Below are positions 1-8,626 of a stretch of DNA of 64,000 nt, in pieces (position 1 is the stretch's first letter; every line of letters begins with the position of its first letter). The translations under genes and the position numbers were made by a program. Source of the DNA: Arthrobacter sp. ATA002. GTDB lineage: Bacteria; Actinomycetota; Actinomycetes; Actinomycetales; Micrococcaceae. The notes beneath the pieces are model-generated. The model saw nothing but the letters and a program-made list of their open reading frames with translations, did no database searches and was not told the origin of the DNA. Location: NCBI RefSeq assembly GCF_026898095.1, contig NZ_CP114015.1:2356001-2420000 (forward strand), in the 5' to 3' direction.

Positions 1-49
1 CGGTCCTGCCCTCGACGGGGTGAAAGACGGCGGCCGATAGACTGCCTGG

Positions 50-518
50 ATGAATGTTGTTCCCTTGTCCAAGTCCGTAGCCGGCCAACTCCAGGAGCTG
101 ATTGCCGGCTCGGAGTCCGTGGAACTTTTCCTGGAAGCCTTCGCCGTCCACGCCGCCGGGCTCGTCAGCGGCGGGATCGAGGTGCTCGCGGAGGTGACTT
201 TGCTGCGAAACAAGGAAGGCACCACCGTTGCCGGCAGCAGCGGGTCTGCCCGGGCACTGGACGAGGTCCAGTACGGTTTCGGTACGGGCCGTGGGGCATA
301 AAAGCACCGCAGAGCATCTGCGTGCTGCCCTGGAATCCCGCACCACCATCGACCTGGCCGTGGGCATCATCATGGTGCAGAATAAATGCAGCCAGGACGA
401 AGCCTTCGCGATCCTGCACCGTGCCGCGGGTAACCGCAACGTCAAGCTCCGAGACCTCGTTTCACGGGTCGTGCAGGCCGTCACGGCCGAGACCGTCAAA
501 ACCCACTTCGTCGCCTAA
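50..518 (+). pseudogene. GAF-ANTAR antiterminator, broken
   Basis: Remnant of a GAF-ANTAR RNA-binding antitermination regulator. The first frame (50-301) carries the N-terminal start of a GAF domain, ending at DEVQYGFGTGRG. The C-terminal ANTAR helices (AEHLRAALESRTTIDLAVGI, then CSQDEAFAIL and NVKLRDL) follow from about 300 to 518 in another frame. Intact family members are about 230-240 residues, with roughly 100 residues of GAF between these two segments. Here that middle is missing and the frame changes at the junction near 290-305. I read this as an internal deletion rather than a one-base sequencing error. An ANTAR-only product could start inside, but no good ribosome site is seen there. 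Confidence 0.75.
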
Positions 519-666
519 ACACCCGCAACCGCACCGGCGCCCCCGGGTGGCGGGAAGCGTTAGTGACAGGTAATGGATAAAGCGTCAGCCAGAACGTGGG
601 GGGAGGCTGCAACTGATGCTCAATCACCAACTGGGCAGCGCCCGGCCGGGCGGTTCCCCGCCCCGG

Positions 667-722
667 GTTACCGGCCCAGAGTTCTCAGCCCAGGGTTCTC
701 AGCCCAGGGTTACCGGCCCAGT
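667..722. repeat. four 14-bp tandem units, A-B-B-A
   Basis: Four consecutive 14-bp units: GTTACCGGCCCAGA, then GTTCTCAGCCCAGG twice, then GTTACCGGCCCAGT. The last unit contains the stop codon of the minus-strand cysteine-rich gene (710-712). The end of that gene therefore lies inside a repeat array that could vary in copy number. Confidence 0.85.
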
Positions 723-1120
723 GAGGACAGCAGCGTCTGGCAGGCCTGCTCGCAGCGCCGGCAGGCCTGGGCGCAGATACGGCAGTGTTCGTGCATGTCG
801 GCGTGCTGTGCGCACTCATCACCGCACGCCCTGCACGCAGTCCTGCATGCTTCAAGGGCGGCGCGGATCATGACGAGATTATTCCCGGTCTGCCGGGAGA
901 GGATCCTGCCGGTGACAGCGCACAGATCCGCGCAGTCAAGGTTGGTGCGGATACATACCCTCAGCTCGGCGGCCATGTCCTCGGCCAGGCATGCATCAGC
1001 GCAGGCAGAGCAGGCCTGGGAGCAGTCGAAGCAGGCCTGGATGCATTCTGCCAGCGCGTCCCGGTCAATGGTGCCAAGGTCCCCGGGATAGGTCTCCAGC
1101 ATGTCCTGCACGTTCGTCAT
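710..1120 (-). CDS. four-helix-bundle copper-storage-type protein (DUF326/Csp)
   Basis: A 136-residue cytosolic protein with 18 cysteines spread along amphipathic helices as CxxxC, CxxC and CxxCxxxC patterns (ACFDCSQACSACADAC, then ACRTACRACGDEC and HCRICAQACRRCEQAC). This is the signature of DUF326/Csp copper-storage proteins, whose cysteines line the core of a four-helix bundle and bind many Cu(I) ions. There is no signal peptide, so it resembles the cytosolic Csp3 type. I chose the ATG at 1120 because AAGGAGG lies 7 bases upstream; the frame stays open for 22 more codons without another good site. No copper efflux gene is adjacent. Its role is probably buffering of copper or another soft metal. 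Confidence 0.85.
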   Translation of the reverse strand: MTNVQDMLETYPGDLGTIDRDALAECIQACFDCSQACSACADACLAEDMAAELRVCIRTNLDCADLCAVTGRILSRQTGNNLVMIRAALEACRTACRACGDECAQHADMHEHCRICAQACRRCEQACQTLLSSLGR

Positions 1121-1394
1121 TGATGCCTCCTTCGATAAGATTCTGCGGGTCAGGGTGTCTGTTCCATCACTGGATCGACAGTACACTTAGTAATTTGTGC
1201 GGGGCAACCGGTATTATGGGCCGATACCTGGATCCTGCTTCGCCGCTGTCCGGGAGACGATCCCGCCGGTGTGTTCCTGCCCAGGACGAAGGACAGATCC
1301 GTCTCCGGTCCGGGAAGACGTTCGGCGGTGCCTGGGGTCAGGAGCCGGGCGGATCCGATTACGGTGGATCCCATACCCACTGAAGGAGGACCCT

Positions 1395-1621
1395 GTGTCC
1401 AAAGGCGATATCGAGACCTACCACGAGAACGGCACCTGGCAGTCCAAGCGCGAATCCACCGGCGGCGCCTGTTCGGGCAGGCCGGCACCAAGGAAGAAGC
1501 CGTACGCATGGGCCGCGCCGCCGCCCGGCAGGACAAGGACGAACACATCATCCGCAACCTGGACGGAACCATTGCCGAGAAGAACAGCTACGGGCACGAC
1601 CCGCGGAGCATCCCCGGTTAA
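1395..1621 (+). pseudogene. DUF2188 small protein, frameshifted
   Basis: The GTG at 1395 sits behind a strong AAGGAGGA (1383-1390) and starts MSKGDIETYHENGTWQSKRE, the conserved N-terminus of DUF2188 proteins. The conserved C-terminal half (GTKEEAVRMGRAAARQDK, then HIIRNLDGTIAEKNSYGHDP) continues in the next frame to the TAA ending at 1621. One missing base between about 1459 and 1475 reconnects the halves to about 75 residues, the family's normal size. DUF2188 members are small proteins of unknown function, often near stress genes. This is either a pseudogene or a consensus error. Confidence 0.75.
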
Positions 1622-2039
1622 AGCCGTGCAGCTGTTCCACCCGGGCAGGTGTGCGCATAGCAACGCCTGATGCGCATACCCGACTGTTGTCCCGACCCGT
1701 CATTGACTCCAGGCTCCGGGGAGGGCCGTGAAAACCATTGCCGCATCCGGTACGCTGCCGGCGGCCATGTGTACGGGCCTAAGCCGAAGGGTTACCGGGC
1801 CGGGCCCCTGCCAGGATGCTCACATCAGTGAGGACTGCCGGATGCAAAGATTGCTGTGGCCCGGCCGGCACGGCGCCGGTCCGGGAAGCTTACGTGCCGG
1901 CATCGATGACTTCCGCGGTGACGGGCACCGGCGCCGGCCCTGTATGGGTGAACAGGCTGTCATAGGCAGCGGTGATACACGGAAGCGTGTGGATTAAACC
2001 GAGGGAGGTTCTGCGCGGAGGGGTGTGCTGTGACCTGTC
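1622..2039. other. no supported gene
   Basis: 418 bases with no reading frame I can defend. A minus-strand frame ending near 1890 has a protein-like tail (TAAYDSLFTHTGPAPVPVTA), but it is interrupted upstream and I do not recognise it. It may be debris of another broken gene. Confidence 0.4.
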
Positions 2040-2423
2040 ATGGCCTTGGTATGCGGTGCGGCTCTGAGCGGATGCTCGGGTGCTAATCCCGGAACGACGA
2101 CGGCGGCTGCTGATGCTGCCTTGGCGTTCCATGAGGCAGTTGCCGCCCCTCCGATTACGGTGCGGCGCGTTCCATGCTCACCCCGGCGGTTGGAAAAGGT
2201 GGAGGACCAGGAGGAAGGCACCTGCCCCGCCCAACTGGCCAAAGAAGGTTTGGGCGGGGCAGGCACGGTTCTCTCCAGTAAGGCATACGGGCGTAACGCC
2301 CAGGTCCTCATGGACACCGATACCGTGTTCCTGACCCTCTCCGGGGGCAGGTGGAAGATCATGGGAGCCGGGTGCACGGCCTGTGGGGAGCGGCCCTACA
2401 ACTGCAGTGTGGAAGGGGACTGA
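2040..2423 (+). CDS. putative lipoprotein, 127 aa
   Basis: Small exported protein with a short hydrophobic N-terminus and a lipobox-like ALSGC (Cys13 of the predicted product), suggesting lipidation and anchoring outside the membrane. The C-terminal half has the pattern of actinobacterial hypothetical lipoproteins (KAYGRNAQVLMDTDTVFLTL, then WKIMGAGCTACGERPYNC). The middle (about 2155-2200) reads poorly in this frame and better in another, and the signal peptide lacks a charged n-region just after an upstream stop. Frame errors near both places are likely, and the real start may be 5-10 codons upstream. It is followed after one base by a 35-residue membrane protein, a likely operon partner. 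Function unknown. Confidence 0.55.
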   Translation: MALVCGAALSGCSGANPGTTTAAADAALAFHEAVAAPPITVRRVPCSPRRLEKVEDQEEGTCPAQLAKEGLGGAGTVLSSKAYGRNAQVLMDTDTVFLTLSGGRWKIMGAGCTACGERPYNCSVEGD

Positions 2424-2424
2424 C

Positions 2425-2532
2425 GTGCGGGGAAACAGCGGACTGTGGGCTTTCGTCCTATCCCTGGGCTTTATCGGTCTGGGTCTGGTGTACGTGATCC
2501 TGATCGGAGTGCTGGGCCGGTCAAAACACTGA
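2425..2532 (+). CDS. 35-aa single-span membrane protein
   Basis: The GTG at 2425 begins one base after the stop of the lipoprotein gene and encodes 35 residues ending RSKH. Residues 7-31 form one continuous hydrophobic helix (LWAFVLSLGFIGLGLVYVIL), with a charged N-terminus and a basic C-terminal tail, so a one-pass inner-membrane protein is expected. GGAAGGGG lies about 10 bases upstream. Tight coupling to the lipoprotein suggests they are made together. Function unknown. Confidence 0.6.
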   Translation: MRGNSGLWAFVLSLGFIGLGLVYVILIGVLGRSKH

Positions 2533-3318
2533 AGGAAAACGGTTTGTTCACTATTTTTTTCGCCCTGTTTCTTCCGTCCCTGACCCGGGCAGGCTTTCTC
2601 AGGGGTTTACCTGTTCAATGAACAGCAGACAGCCTCCGGGCTTGAGAACATCAGTTTCTGGCAGTACGTGACGTCCTCAAGTTCCGCTGTGGACGTGTCC
2701 GAGAACTGGCAGTCCGAATTCCTGCAGTTCCTTCTGCTGATCCTGGCCCGGTGTGGTTCATGCAGAAAGGGCCCCCGGAGTCCAAGAAACCCGGCCGGCC
2801 GGACCTGGAATCGGATAAGGACCAGCTGGTCGGTGCCCATGCGCGGAAAAACTCACCGGCGTGGGTGCGTGCCGGCCGGTGGCGCACCGCAGTGTATTCA
2901 AACTCCTTGGCTTTAGTCTTGGGAACGGTTTTCCTGCCGTCCTGGCTGGCGCAGTCCATTGCAGGGTTCAGCGCTTACGCCGAAAAGCAGCTGGCCAACC
3001 TGCAGGACCCCGGCACCTGGGTCGGGTATGTGGGATCAGCGGACTTCTGGGGGCAGGACCCTGCAGAACTGGCAGTCTGAATTCCTCGCCGTGGCATCCA
3101 TGGTCATCCTCAGCGTTTATCTGCGCCAGCACAGATCCCCTGAGTCCAAACCGGTCGGAGAACCACATGATGCCACCAACGTCGAAGGAAAAGACCCGCC
3201 GCTGCCGCCTCATCTGTGCCCCGCCCTCCCCTGCTCTGCCCTGGCTGGTTATAGGGGAAGGGCAGTAACTTCGCCGAAGGCGGCGGTGCCGCAGGCCTGG
3301 GGGAAAGGACAGCCATGA
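2529..3318 (+). pseudogene. DUF6766-type membrane protein, several frameshifts
   Basis: Pieces of one membrane protein lie in order in changing frames. They are LKENGLFTIFFALFLPSL (from 2529), FWQYVTSSSSAVDVSENWQ (about 2655-2745), then VWFMQKGPPESKKPGRPDL through WRTAVYSNSLALVLGTVFLP to WLAQSIAGFSAYAEKQL (about 2751-3050), and NWQSEFLAVASMVILSVYLR (from about 3068). Together they match the shape of DUF6766 family proteins (about 210 residues, four membrane spans, two ENWQSEF/QNWQSEF repeats). At least three frame changes are needed. Similarity fades after about 3190. The last open frame stops at 3316-3318, overlapping the next gene's ATG. Assignment to DUF6766 is from memory of the family. 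Confidence 0.6.
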
Positions 3319-3734
3319 ACACCAGCGGTGAACCGCTCATTGACAATCTGAAGGACCTGGAACATTCGGTCATAGCGGAGAAGGACGTGTATCTGCGCTA
3401 CTCCAGGGGATACGCAGCAGACAGAGGTTCAGGAAGCCTGGACGGGGAAAGCGGACTGCGGCTCCCGGGCCTGTCCCGTGAACCCGCTCACACCTGAACC
3501 CTGGTGGACAAGACCCCTGAGGCACTAGCTGGCCCGGCAGATATCCCACTACATGCACCTGAATGAAGAGCAGGACCGGTACGCCTGGGCCCTGACCGGC
3601 ACCTGTCTTGGCCGGGGCCGGACTGTGAATCCCTCCTGGCCGGTGTGCGTCCGCTGGGACGGCTGAGCGACACCCTTTTGAATGAAGCTGAACACTTGTA
3701 CGAAGAGCACTTCACTCCGGGCCGCACCCCCTAA
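3315..3734 (+). pseudogene. DUF6098-type protein, frameshifted
   Basis: The ATG at 3315 starts a protein whose first 60 residues (DVYLRYSRGYAADRGSGSLD, then SGLRLPGLS) fit DUF6098, a family of about 140 residues with unknown function. After about 3490 the conserved EPWWTRPLR motif, a tryptophan-rich middle (LARQISHYMHLNEEQDRYAW) and the tail LLNEAEHLYEEHF appear in other frames, ending at the TAA 3732-3734. A frame change near 3490, a possible in-frame TAG near 3527 and another change near 3615 break the gene. It overlaps the preceding DUF6766 frame by 4 bases, a typical operon junction. Confidence 0.6.
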
Positions 3735-3982
3735 AAACCCGCCGCCCCGCATTTTCCGGCGAACTATCCCATACCCGGGCTTCCCTGGGGGAAGCTCTCG
3801 TTCGCACCGGCTTTGGCCCCGCCTCCGTTTGCCTTGTTCCTTTTAAATACCCTGCTCCTCGTAAGTAATTTCTTACTGCAGTGAATAATATGCTTAGCTG
3901 TTTTACTAGGGGACGACGATGATCCCGGCCGGCAGCGGCGGGTTCTCAGGCGCTCCCGCATTGACGTGGCAGGGAAGGGAAC

Positions 3983-4162
3983 GTGGCAGGCATGTTCGAG
4001 GTATGTGCCGATAGTCAGGAAAAATTCAGCTTCCGGCTCACCGATGATGACGGCCAGACCCTTGCGACAAGCGGACCCTACGCTGATAAACAAACAGCAG
4101 CCCAAGGCATCGAAGGGGTGCGTGAGGGCGCTTCCACCGCTCATATTGCAGACCTGACGTAA
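3983..4162 (+). CDS. YegP/DUF1508 family small protein
   Basis: A 59-residue protein read from GTG 3983 (VAGMFEVCADSQEKFSFRLT, then TLATSGPYADKQTAAQGIEG, VREGAS, ADLT). This is one complete DUF1508/YegP unit: an F-E-V strand, an FxFRL strand and a Y-x-x-K-x-x-A-x-x-GI-x-x-VR helix. YegP folds as a small alpha/beta domain of unknown function and is often stress-associated. GGAAGGGA lies just upstream. It is too short for common ORF cut-offs but is clear from the motif. Neighbours are other small stress-type families. Confidence 0.75.
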   Translation: MAGMFEVCADSQEKFSFRLTDDDGQTLATSGPYADKQTAAQGIEGVREGASTAHIADLT

Positions 4163-4780
4163 GAGCAAGCAGTGTGCCGGCAAGGGCCATGGCCTTCACC
4201 CCTTGCGTCCGGAGGGCCGGTGTCAGCGTCACTTCCTGTCATCTGGTGTTCCTTCCCTGCTGACAGGTCATCAGGCCGGCGGGAAAAGGATGGCGACAGC
4301 TGTCAGGACAACCCCGGCCAGGACGCCCAGCACTATAAGCGCTGATTCTGCGATGGTGAACAGTGTTCCCGAATGCAGGAAGCTGTCGATTCGTGAACGT
4401 TGCGGACCACCGCCGGCGGCTGGCAAACGGGCTGAACGACCCGGGCGGTAATCTGGGTTCCTTTGTACCGGATTCTGTTCCTAGTTTCTCCGTTGTCTCT
4501 GGTGGTGGCGAACCGGTAAACGGTGCCTGCCTGCCCTGTGCCCGACGTGCAGGTTCCCGGGAGGGATTTCTTCGCCTCGTTCCACGACGGCACTGATTCC
4601 CAGTGGTTCCGGCTGGAGCATCCCGTCGCCGGCCGGTATCGGCGAATAAGCCCGGACAGGAAATATCGGCACCAGGAAATAAGGTGTCAGGAAATAACAA
4701 GGGCGGGCCATGCGCCGGGATGATCCGCCGGGACCGGAGCATTGGCGCAGCCTGTCCGCAATTACCCTTGCCGGAGGCCT
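4163..4780. other. no intact gene; possible minus-strand remnant
   Basis: No complete gene. On the minus strand, one frame from about 4370 to 4262 reads SGTLFTIAESALIVLGVLAG and on to a stop, a convincing membrane helix. About 100 bases upstream another frame gives AGTVYRFATTRDNGETRNRI, which looks like a beta-rich domain. These could be pieces of one or two decayed minus-strand genes, but I cannot assign a family. Confidence 0.4.
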
Positions 4781-4996
4781 CTAATGCTCAGAGCCGGCGG
4801 CGTTCACGGTGTCGCGGGCGGTGGCGAGCATCTCGGTTCTGCCAATGCCGTGCTCCGGACCCCAATAAGTTCTAATCCGTTGTTCCAACTCGTCTGCGGT
4901 GTGCTCCTGATCCAATGCGGCCGCAGCCGGAGCGACTTCACGCACCGCCCGCACAACGGCCTCGAACAGGGTGTGACAGGGTATGGTTTCGGACAT
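4781..4996 (-). CDS. small conserved protein, paralogue of the 12.6-kb gene
   Basis: A 71-residue protein starting at ATG 4996, with GAGAGGGG about 7 bases upstream. Its C-terminal 40 residues (DELEQRIRTYWGPEHGIGRT then EMLATARDTV) align closely with the gene at 12553-12921 (QLEERIQYYWGADHGIGTDE then LRATARDII). The two are paralogues sharing a W-G-x-x-H-G-I-G core. The N-terminal part differs but has a similar acidic-aliphatic helix. I know no function for the family. It is probably soluble and cytoplasmic. Confidence 0.65.
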   Translation of the reverse strand: MSETIPCHTLFEAVVRAVREVAPAAAALDQEHTADELEQRIRTYWGPEHGIGRTEMLATARDTVNAAGSEH

Positions 4997-5257
4997 CTTC
5001 GGCCCCTCTCATAAGACTGCGCCGGGGTTCCGGGGCGGCCATGGGAACCGGTACCTTCGGCTTTAATGAAACTCCCGGAGGCCTCTACGGGGTGCTCTCT
5101 TCTTCCCCCGCTGCCTGTGAAACACCAGCTGTTCCGACCCTAGCAGAGACCACCGGCACGATGATAAGGGAACTTATTACATTTTGCTTTCTCTTGGATT
5201 CGTCCCTACGGTGGGTTGTGTAGTTGTCGATACGAAGACGAAATGAAGGAGAGAGTG

Positions 5258-5458
5258 ATGGCTGACCAGAACAATCCCGGACAGTTCGGAAACCGCAGCG
5301 ACACTGAGGAGCAGGCCTCCAAGGGCGGGCAGGCCAGCACCGGCAGTTTCGGCAGCGACAATGCTGCCGATGCCAGTGAGGCCGGCCGCAAGGGCGCCCA
5401 GGCGCAGCCCACCGAGGCCAAGGCTCAAGGCGGAGAAAACAGCCACAACGGCAGCTAG
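5258..5458 (+). CDS. KGG-repeat general stress protein
   Basis: A 66-residue, very hydrophilic protein (ATG 5258, with AAGGAGAGAG just upstream). It contains KGG-type repeats (EEQASKGGQASTGSFGSDNA and DASEAGRKGAQAQ), the stress-induced acidophilic repeat motif of GsiB-like proteins. Such proteins are glycine-, glutamine- and charge-rich, intrinsically disordered, and linked to desiccation, heat or general stress. A strong terminator follows directly, so it is transcribed as a single gene or as the end of a short unit. Confidence 0.8.
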   Translation: MADQNNPGQFGNRSDTEEQASKGGQASTGSFGSDNAADASEAGRKGAQAQPTEAKAQGGENSHNGS

Positions 5459-5471
5459 TACCCGCTAAAAG

Positions 5472-5510
5472 AGAACGGAGAGGAGACTTTACCTCCTCTC
5501 CGTTCTTTTT
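5472..5510 (+). terminator. rho-independent terminator
   Basis: A 13-bp perfect stem (AGAACGGAGAGGA, 5472-5484, pairing with 5494-5506) with a 9-base loop, followed by a run of T to 5510. It lies 14 bases after the KGG-repeat gene. Confidence 0.9.
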
Positions 5511-5687
5511 AAAGTGCGGGGCTCCAAAAGTCTGATTCTTGGGCCCGGGTCTTTAGTATGGTTCTTCGGACGGACGTTTCTGCCGGAGGAAGCCCGGCAC
5601 CTGCTTTCGGGCCAGCCCCTGGTGCCGGGGCCCGGGAACCGCGCAATTTCCACTACGCGTAGATACGTGCACTGACAGGAGTCTGGG

Positions 5688-7054
5688 ATGGAATCCTCCA
5701 ACACACTTCCCCGGGCCACGGTGCGGGAGACAGCGGCTTTTCTGGTCGAGGTGTTCCTGCCCACCGTGGCCAAGGGTCCGATTATCCGCCGTCCCCGGGC
5801 GGTGGCTCTGGCCGGGCGCCTGGGCCTGGATGAGCGGGCGGTGCGCAGGGTTAAAAGCTCGCCGGCAAATACCAGGCCGGCCCGCTGCTGCTGCGCCTGC
5901 CCGTGCGCAGACAGGCAGTAATCCTGCAGCCCGACCAGCTGCACTACGTCCTGGAGAATTCCCCGGATCCCTTCTCTCCGGCAAGCAGCGAAAAGAAGGC
6001 CGCGCTGAATCACTTCGAGCCCCGGAATGTCCTGATTTCACAGGGCAGGGAACGCACCGTACGAAGGGCCCTGCAGGAACAGGTCCTGGATACGCACAGC
6101 CCCGTTCACCGCCTTGCTTCCTCCTTCCTTCCGGTCATAGACCAGGAAACGGCCCAGCTGCTGGAGGACATTGAGCGCACAGGCAGAGCTGTCGGGAACA
6201 CGCTTGCCTGGGAGGACTTCATTAGTGCCTGGTACCGGATTGTGCGCCGTACCGTGTTTGGGGATCATGCCCGCGATGATGAAGAACTCACGCACATGAT
6301 CACCGAACTGCGCCGGGACGGGAACTGGTCCTTCCTCAAGCCCCCTCACCGCAGGCTCCGGGCACGGTTCCTGCAGCGGGTCCGGGACAGCATGGATACC
6401 GCCGGTCCGGGCAGCCTGGCACACACCCTGAGGAACCTGCCAGAACACAAGGACGCTGCCCCGGTTGAGCAGATACCGCAGTGGCTGTTCGCCTTTGACC
6501 CTGCGGGCATGGCAGCGTTCAGGACCCTCGCGCTGCTGTCCACCCATCCTGAGCAGCAGGCCCGGGCAGTGGCGGAAATCCGGGAAGACACCACCGGAGG
6601 TCAGCAGCTGCCGTACCTGCGCGCCTGCGTCCTGGAATCCCTGCGGCTATGGTCCACCACACCCATGATCCTGCGCCAAAGCACCCGGGAAGTGCACTGG
6701 CCAGACGGGACCATGCCGGGCAACTGCGGTGTACTGATCTACACCCCGTATTTCCATCGTGATGAGGACAACCTTCCGCACGCACACGCTTTCCGGCCAG
6801 AACGCTGGCTGGCAGACGCCGAGGATACTGACTGGCCGATGGTGCCCTTCAGTGAAGGCCCGGTCATCTGCCCGGGACGCCAGCTCGTACTGATGATGAC
6901 CAGCGCCATGCTCGCATCCCTGCTGGAAAACAGAACCTTCACCCTGGCCTCCAGCCAGCACCTGTCCCCGAAGGCGCTTCTGCCCGGCACCCTGGACCAC
7001 TTCTCTCTACGGTTCACCATCCACGACCAGGACCAGGGCGCACCCCATACCTAG
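5688..7054 (+). pseudogene. cytochrome P450, one-base frameshift
   Basis: A P450 of 455 residues once one base is restored. The first 56 codons start at ATG 5688 (AGGAG 9 bases upstream). The rest continues in the next frame to 7054. Adding one A to the AAAA run at about 5855 gives VKKLAGKYQAGPLLLRLPVR and joins them. Visible motifs are E-S-L-R (K-helix ExxR), the PERW-type meander (FRPERWLA) and the heme loop FSEGPVICPGR with its Cys thiolate. The I-helix segment reads WLFAFDPAGMAAFRTLALLS and lacks the usual acid-Thr pair. No ferredoxin is adjacent. The indel is in a homopolymer, so the gene may be intact in the organism. Confidence 0.8.
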
Positions 7055-7299
7055 GACGGCGCCGGGGCCTCCCGTGCTGTGCGTTGCTGCCCGGACCGGA
7101 CCCGCAGTGCCGGATTGGTCGACGGGATGGGTAGGCTCGAATCATGAGCATCAACCACCAGGATGCCTGTGTTGCCGCCGGGCTTCAGCATCATCCAGGC
7201 AGGTACGGCCGGTACTGCTGCCGGGGGCGGTGCGGGCCTGACCTACTATGGTTCACATGCGGCGGCACCGCCGTATGACCCAAACGGAAGGGGCATCAG

Positions 7300-8508
7300 A
7301 TGAAGGCAGTGGTCTGGCACGGCATTGGAGATATCCGTCTTGACGAGGTTGACCAACCAACCATTCAGGACCCGCACGATGCGGTCGTGCGCATCACCGG
7401 CAGCGCGATCTGCGGCACGGACCTGCACTTCATCCGCGGGACCATGGCACCAATGCAGGAAGGTACGATCCTTGGCCACGAAGCTGTCGGTGTCATCACC
7501 GAGGTAGGCGATAAGGTACGCGGCTTCAGTCCCGGGGACCGTGTCCTTGTTAACAGCACTATCTCCTGCGGAGCGTGCCGTCACTGTCGGATGGGCCAAA
7601 CAGCGCAGTGCGATATCTCCAACCCCCGCGGTCCCGAGGCCGGAACCAGCTTCTTCGGCGGCCCTGAATCCACCGGCCCCGTCAATGGGCTTCAGGCCGA
7701 GTATGCGCGTATCCCCTGGGCGCAGGGCACCCTGCATCCGTTGCCGGAGAACGTCAGCGATGAGCAGGCCATCCTGCTCAGCGATATCTTCCCCACCGCG
7801 TGGTTCGGTGCCGAACTCGCCGGCATCACCCGCGGAGATACTGTGGCGGTGTTCGGTGCCGGGGTTGTCGGGCAGTTCGCCATCGCCTCCGCCTTCAAGC
7901 AGGGGGCCAGCCGTGTCATCTGCGTGGACGGCATCGAATCCCGCCTCGCCCAGGCACGCACGCAGAACGCGGAGATTGTGAACTTCAATGAGGAAGATCC
8001 GGTTGCTGTCATTAAGGACCTGACCAACGGGTTCGGGGTTGACGCCGTTATTGACGCCGTCGGAGTTGATGCCCAGCACCCCTCCCGCGGGCCGGCCGCG
8101 CCGTCGGCGGAGGAGAAGGCCGGGTTTGAGTCCGAGGTGGCCCAGGTGGCACCGGATGCCGATCCGCAGGGCGGCACATGGGTTCCCGGGGACGGCCCGT
8201 CCCAGGCTTCGCGCTGGGCAGTGCAGGCTGTTGCCAAGTACGGCCGCATCGGCATCATCGGCGTCTACCCGCCCTCATTCCAGACCTATCCCATGGGTGA
8301 GGCCATGAATAAGAACCTCACTATCCGTATGGGTAACTGTGATCATCACTCTGTCACCCCGGCGCTGATCGACATGGTCGCCGCGGGCCAGTTCGATCCG
8401 ACCGCACTGATTACCCAACACGAGAACATCACCTCAGCCATCCACGCCTACGAGGCCTTCGACCGGCGGGAACCGGGCTGGACGAAAGTCGAACTGAGCA
8501 TGCCCTGA
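7300..8508 (+). CDS. zinc-dependent alcohol/formaldehyde dehydrogenase family
   Basis: A 402-residue medium-chain dehydrogenase. It has the catalytic zinc site (GSAICGTDLHF and GHEAVG), the four-cysteine structural zinc loop (CGACRHCRMGQTAQC) and the Rossmann motif VFGAGVVGQFA. Its length and the insertion around residues 250-300 (GVDAQHPSRGPAAPSAEEKA) fit the glutathione-independent formaldehyde dehydrogenase-like branch, which oxidises small alcohols or aldehydes with NAD. The start at 7300 has GAAGGGG 8 bases upstream. It stands alone on the plus strand about 250 bases after the P450. The substrate is not readable from sequence. Confidence 0.85.
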   Translation: MKAVVWHGIGDIRLDEVDQPTIQDPHDAVVRITGSAICGTDLHFIRGTMAPMQEGTILGHEAVGVITEVGDKVRGFSPGDRVLVNSTISCGACRHCRMGQTAQCDISNPRGPEAGTSFFGGPESTGPVNGLQAEYARIPWAQGTLHPLPENVSDEQAILLSDIFPTAWFGAELAGITRGDTVAVFGAGVVGQFAIASAFKQGASRVICVDGIESRLAQARTQNAEIVNFNEEDPVAVIKDLTNGFGVDAVIDAVGVDAQHPSRGPAAPSAEEKAGFESEVAQVAPDADPQGGTWVPGDGPSQASRWAVQAVAKYGRIGIIGVYPPSFQTYPMGEAMNKNLTIRMGNCDHHSVTPALIDMVAAGQFDPTALITQHENITSAIHAYEAFDRREPGWTKVELSMP

Positions 8509-8626
8509 CTGTTCATTCCATGCTGGCTGCCTGAAGACTATGTCCTAGCGAAGCGGCTAGCCTCATGTACCGGTATAGCGCCTAACCGGTCACCTTCAAA
8601 GACGCCCAGGGCCCGACCGTGCGACT

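Noticed and set aside
1728-1997. Plus-strand 89-codon frame
   Set aside because: It contains rare Arg/Cys-rich composition with no recognisable motif and no ribosome site. It is probably a shadow in high-GC DNA.
7144-7290. Two overlapping short frames beginning ATGAGC and ATGCCT before the alcohol dehydrogenase
   Set aside because: About 45 residues each, no ribosome site, and composition like non-coding GC-rich DNA.
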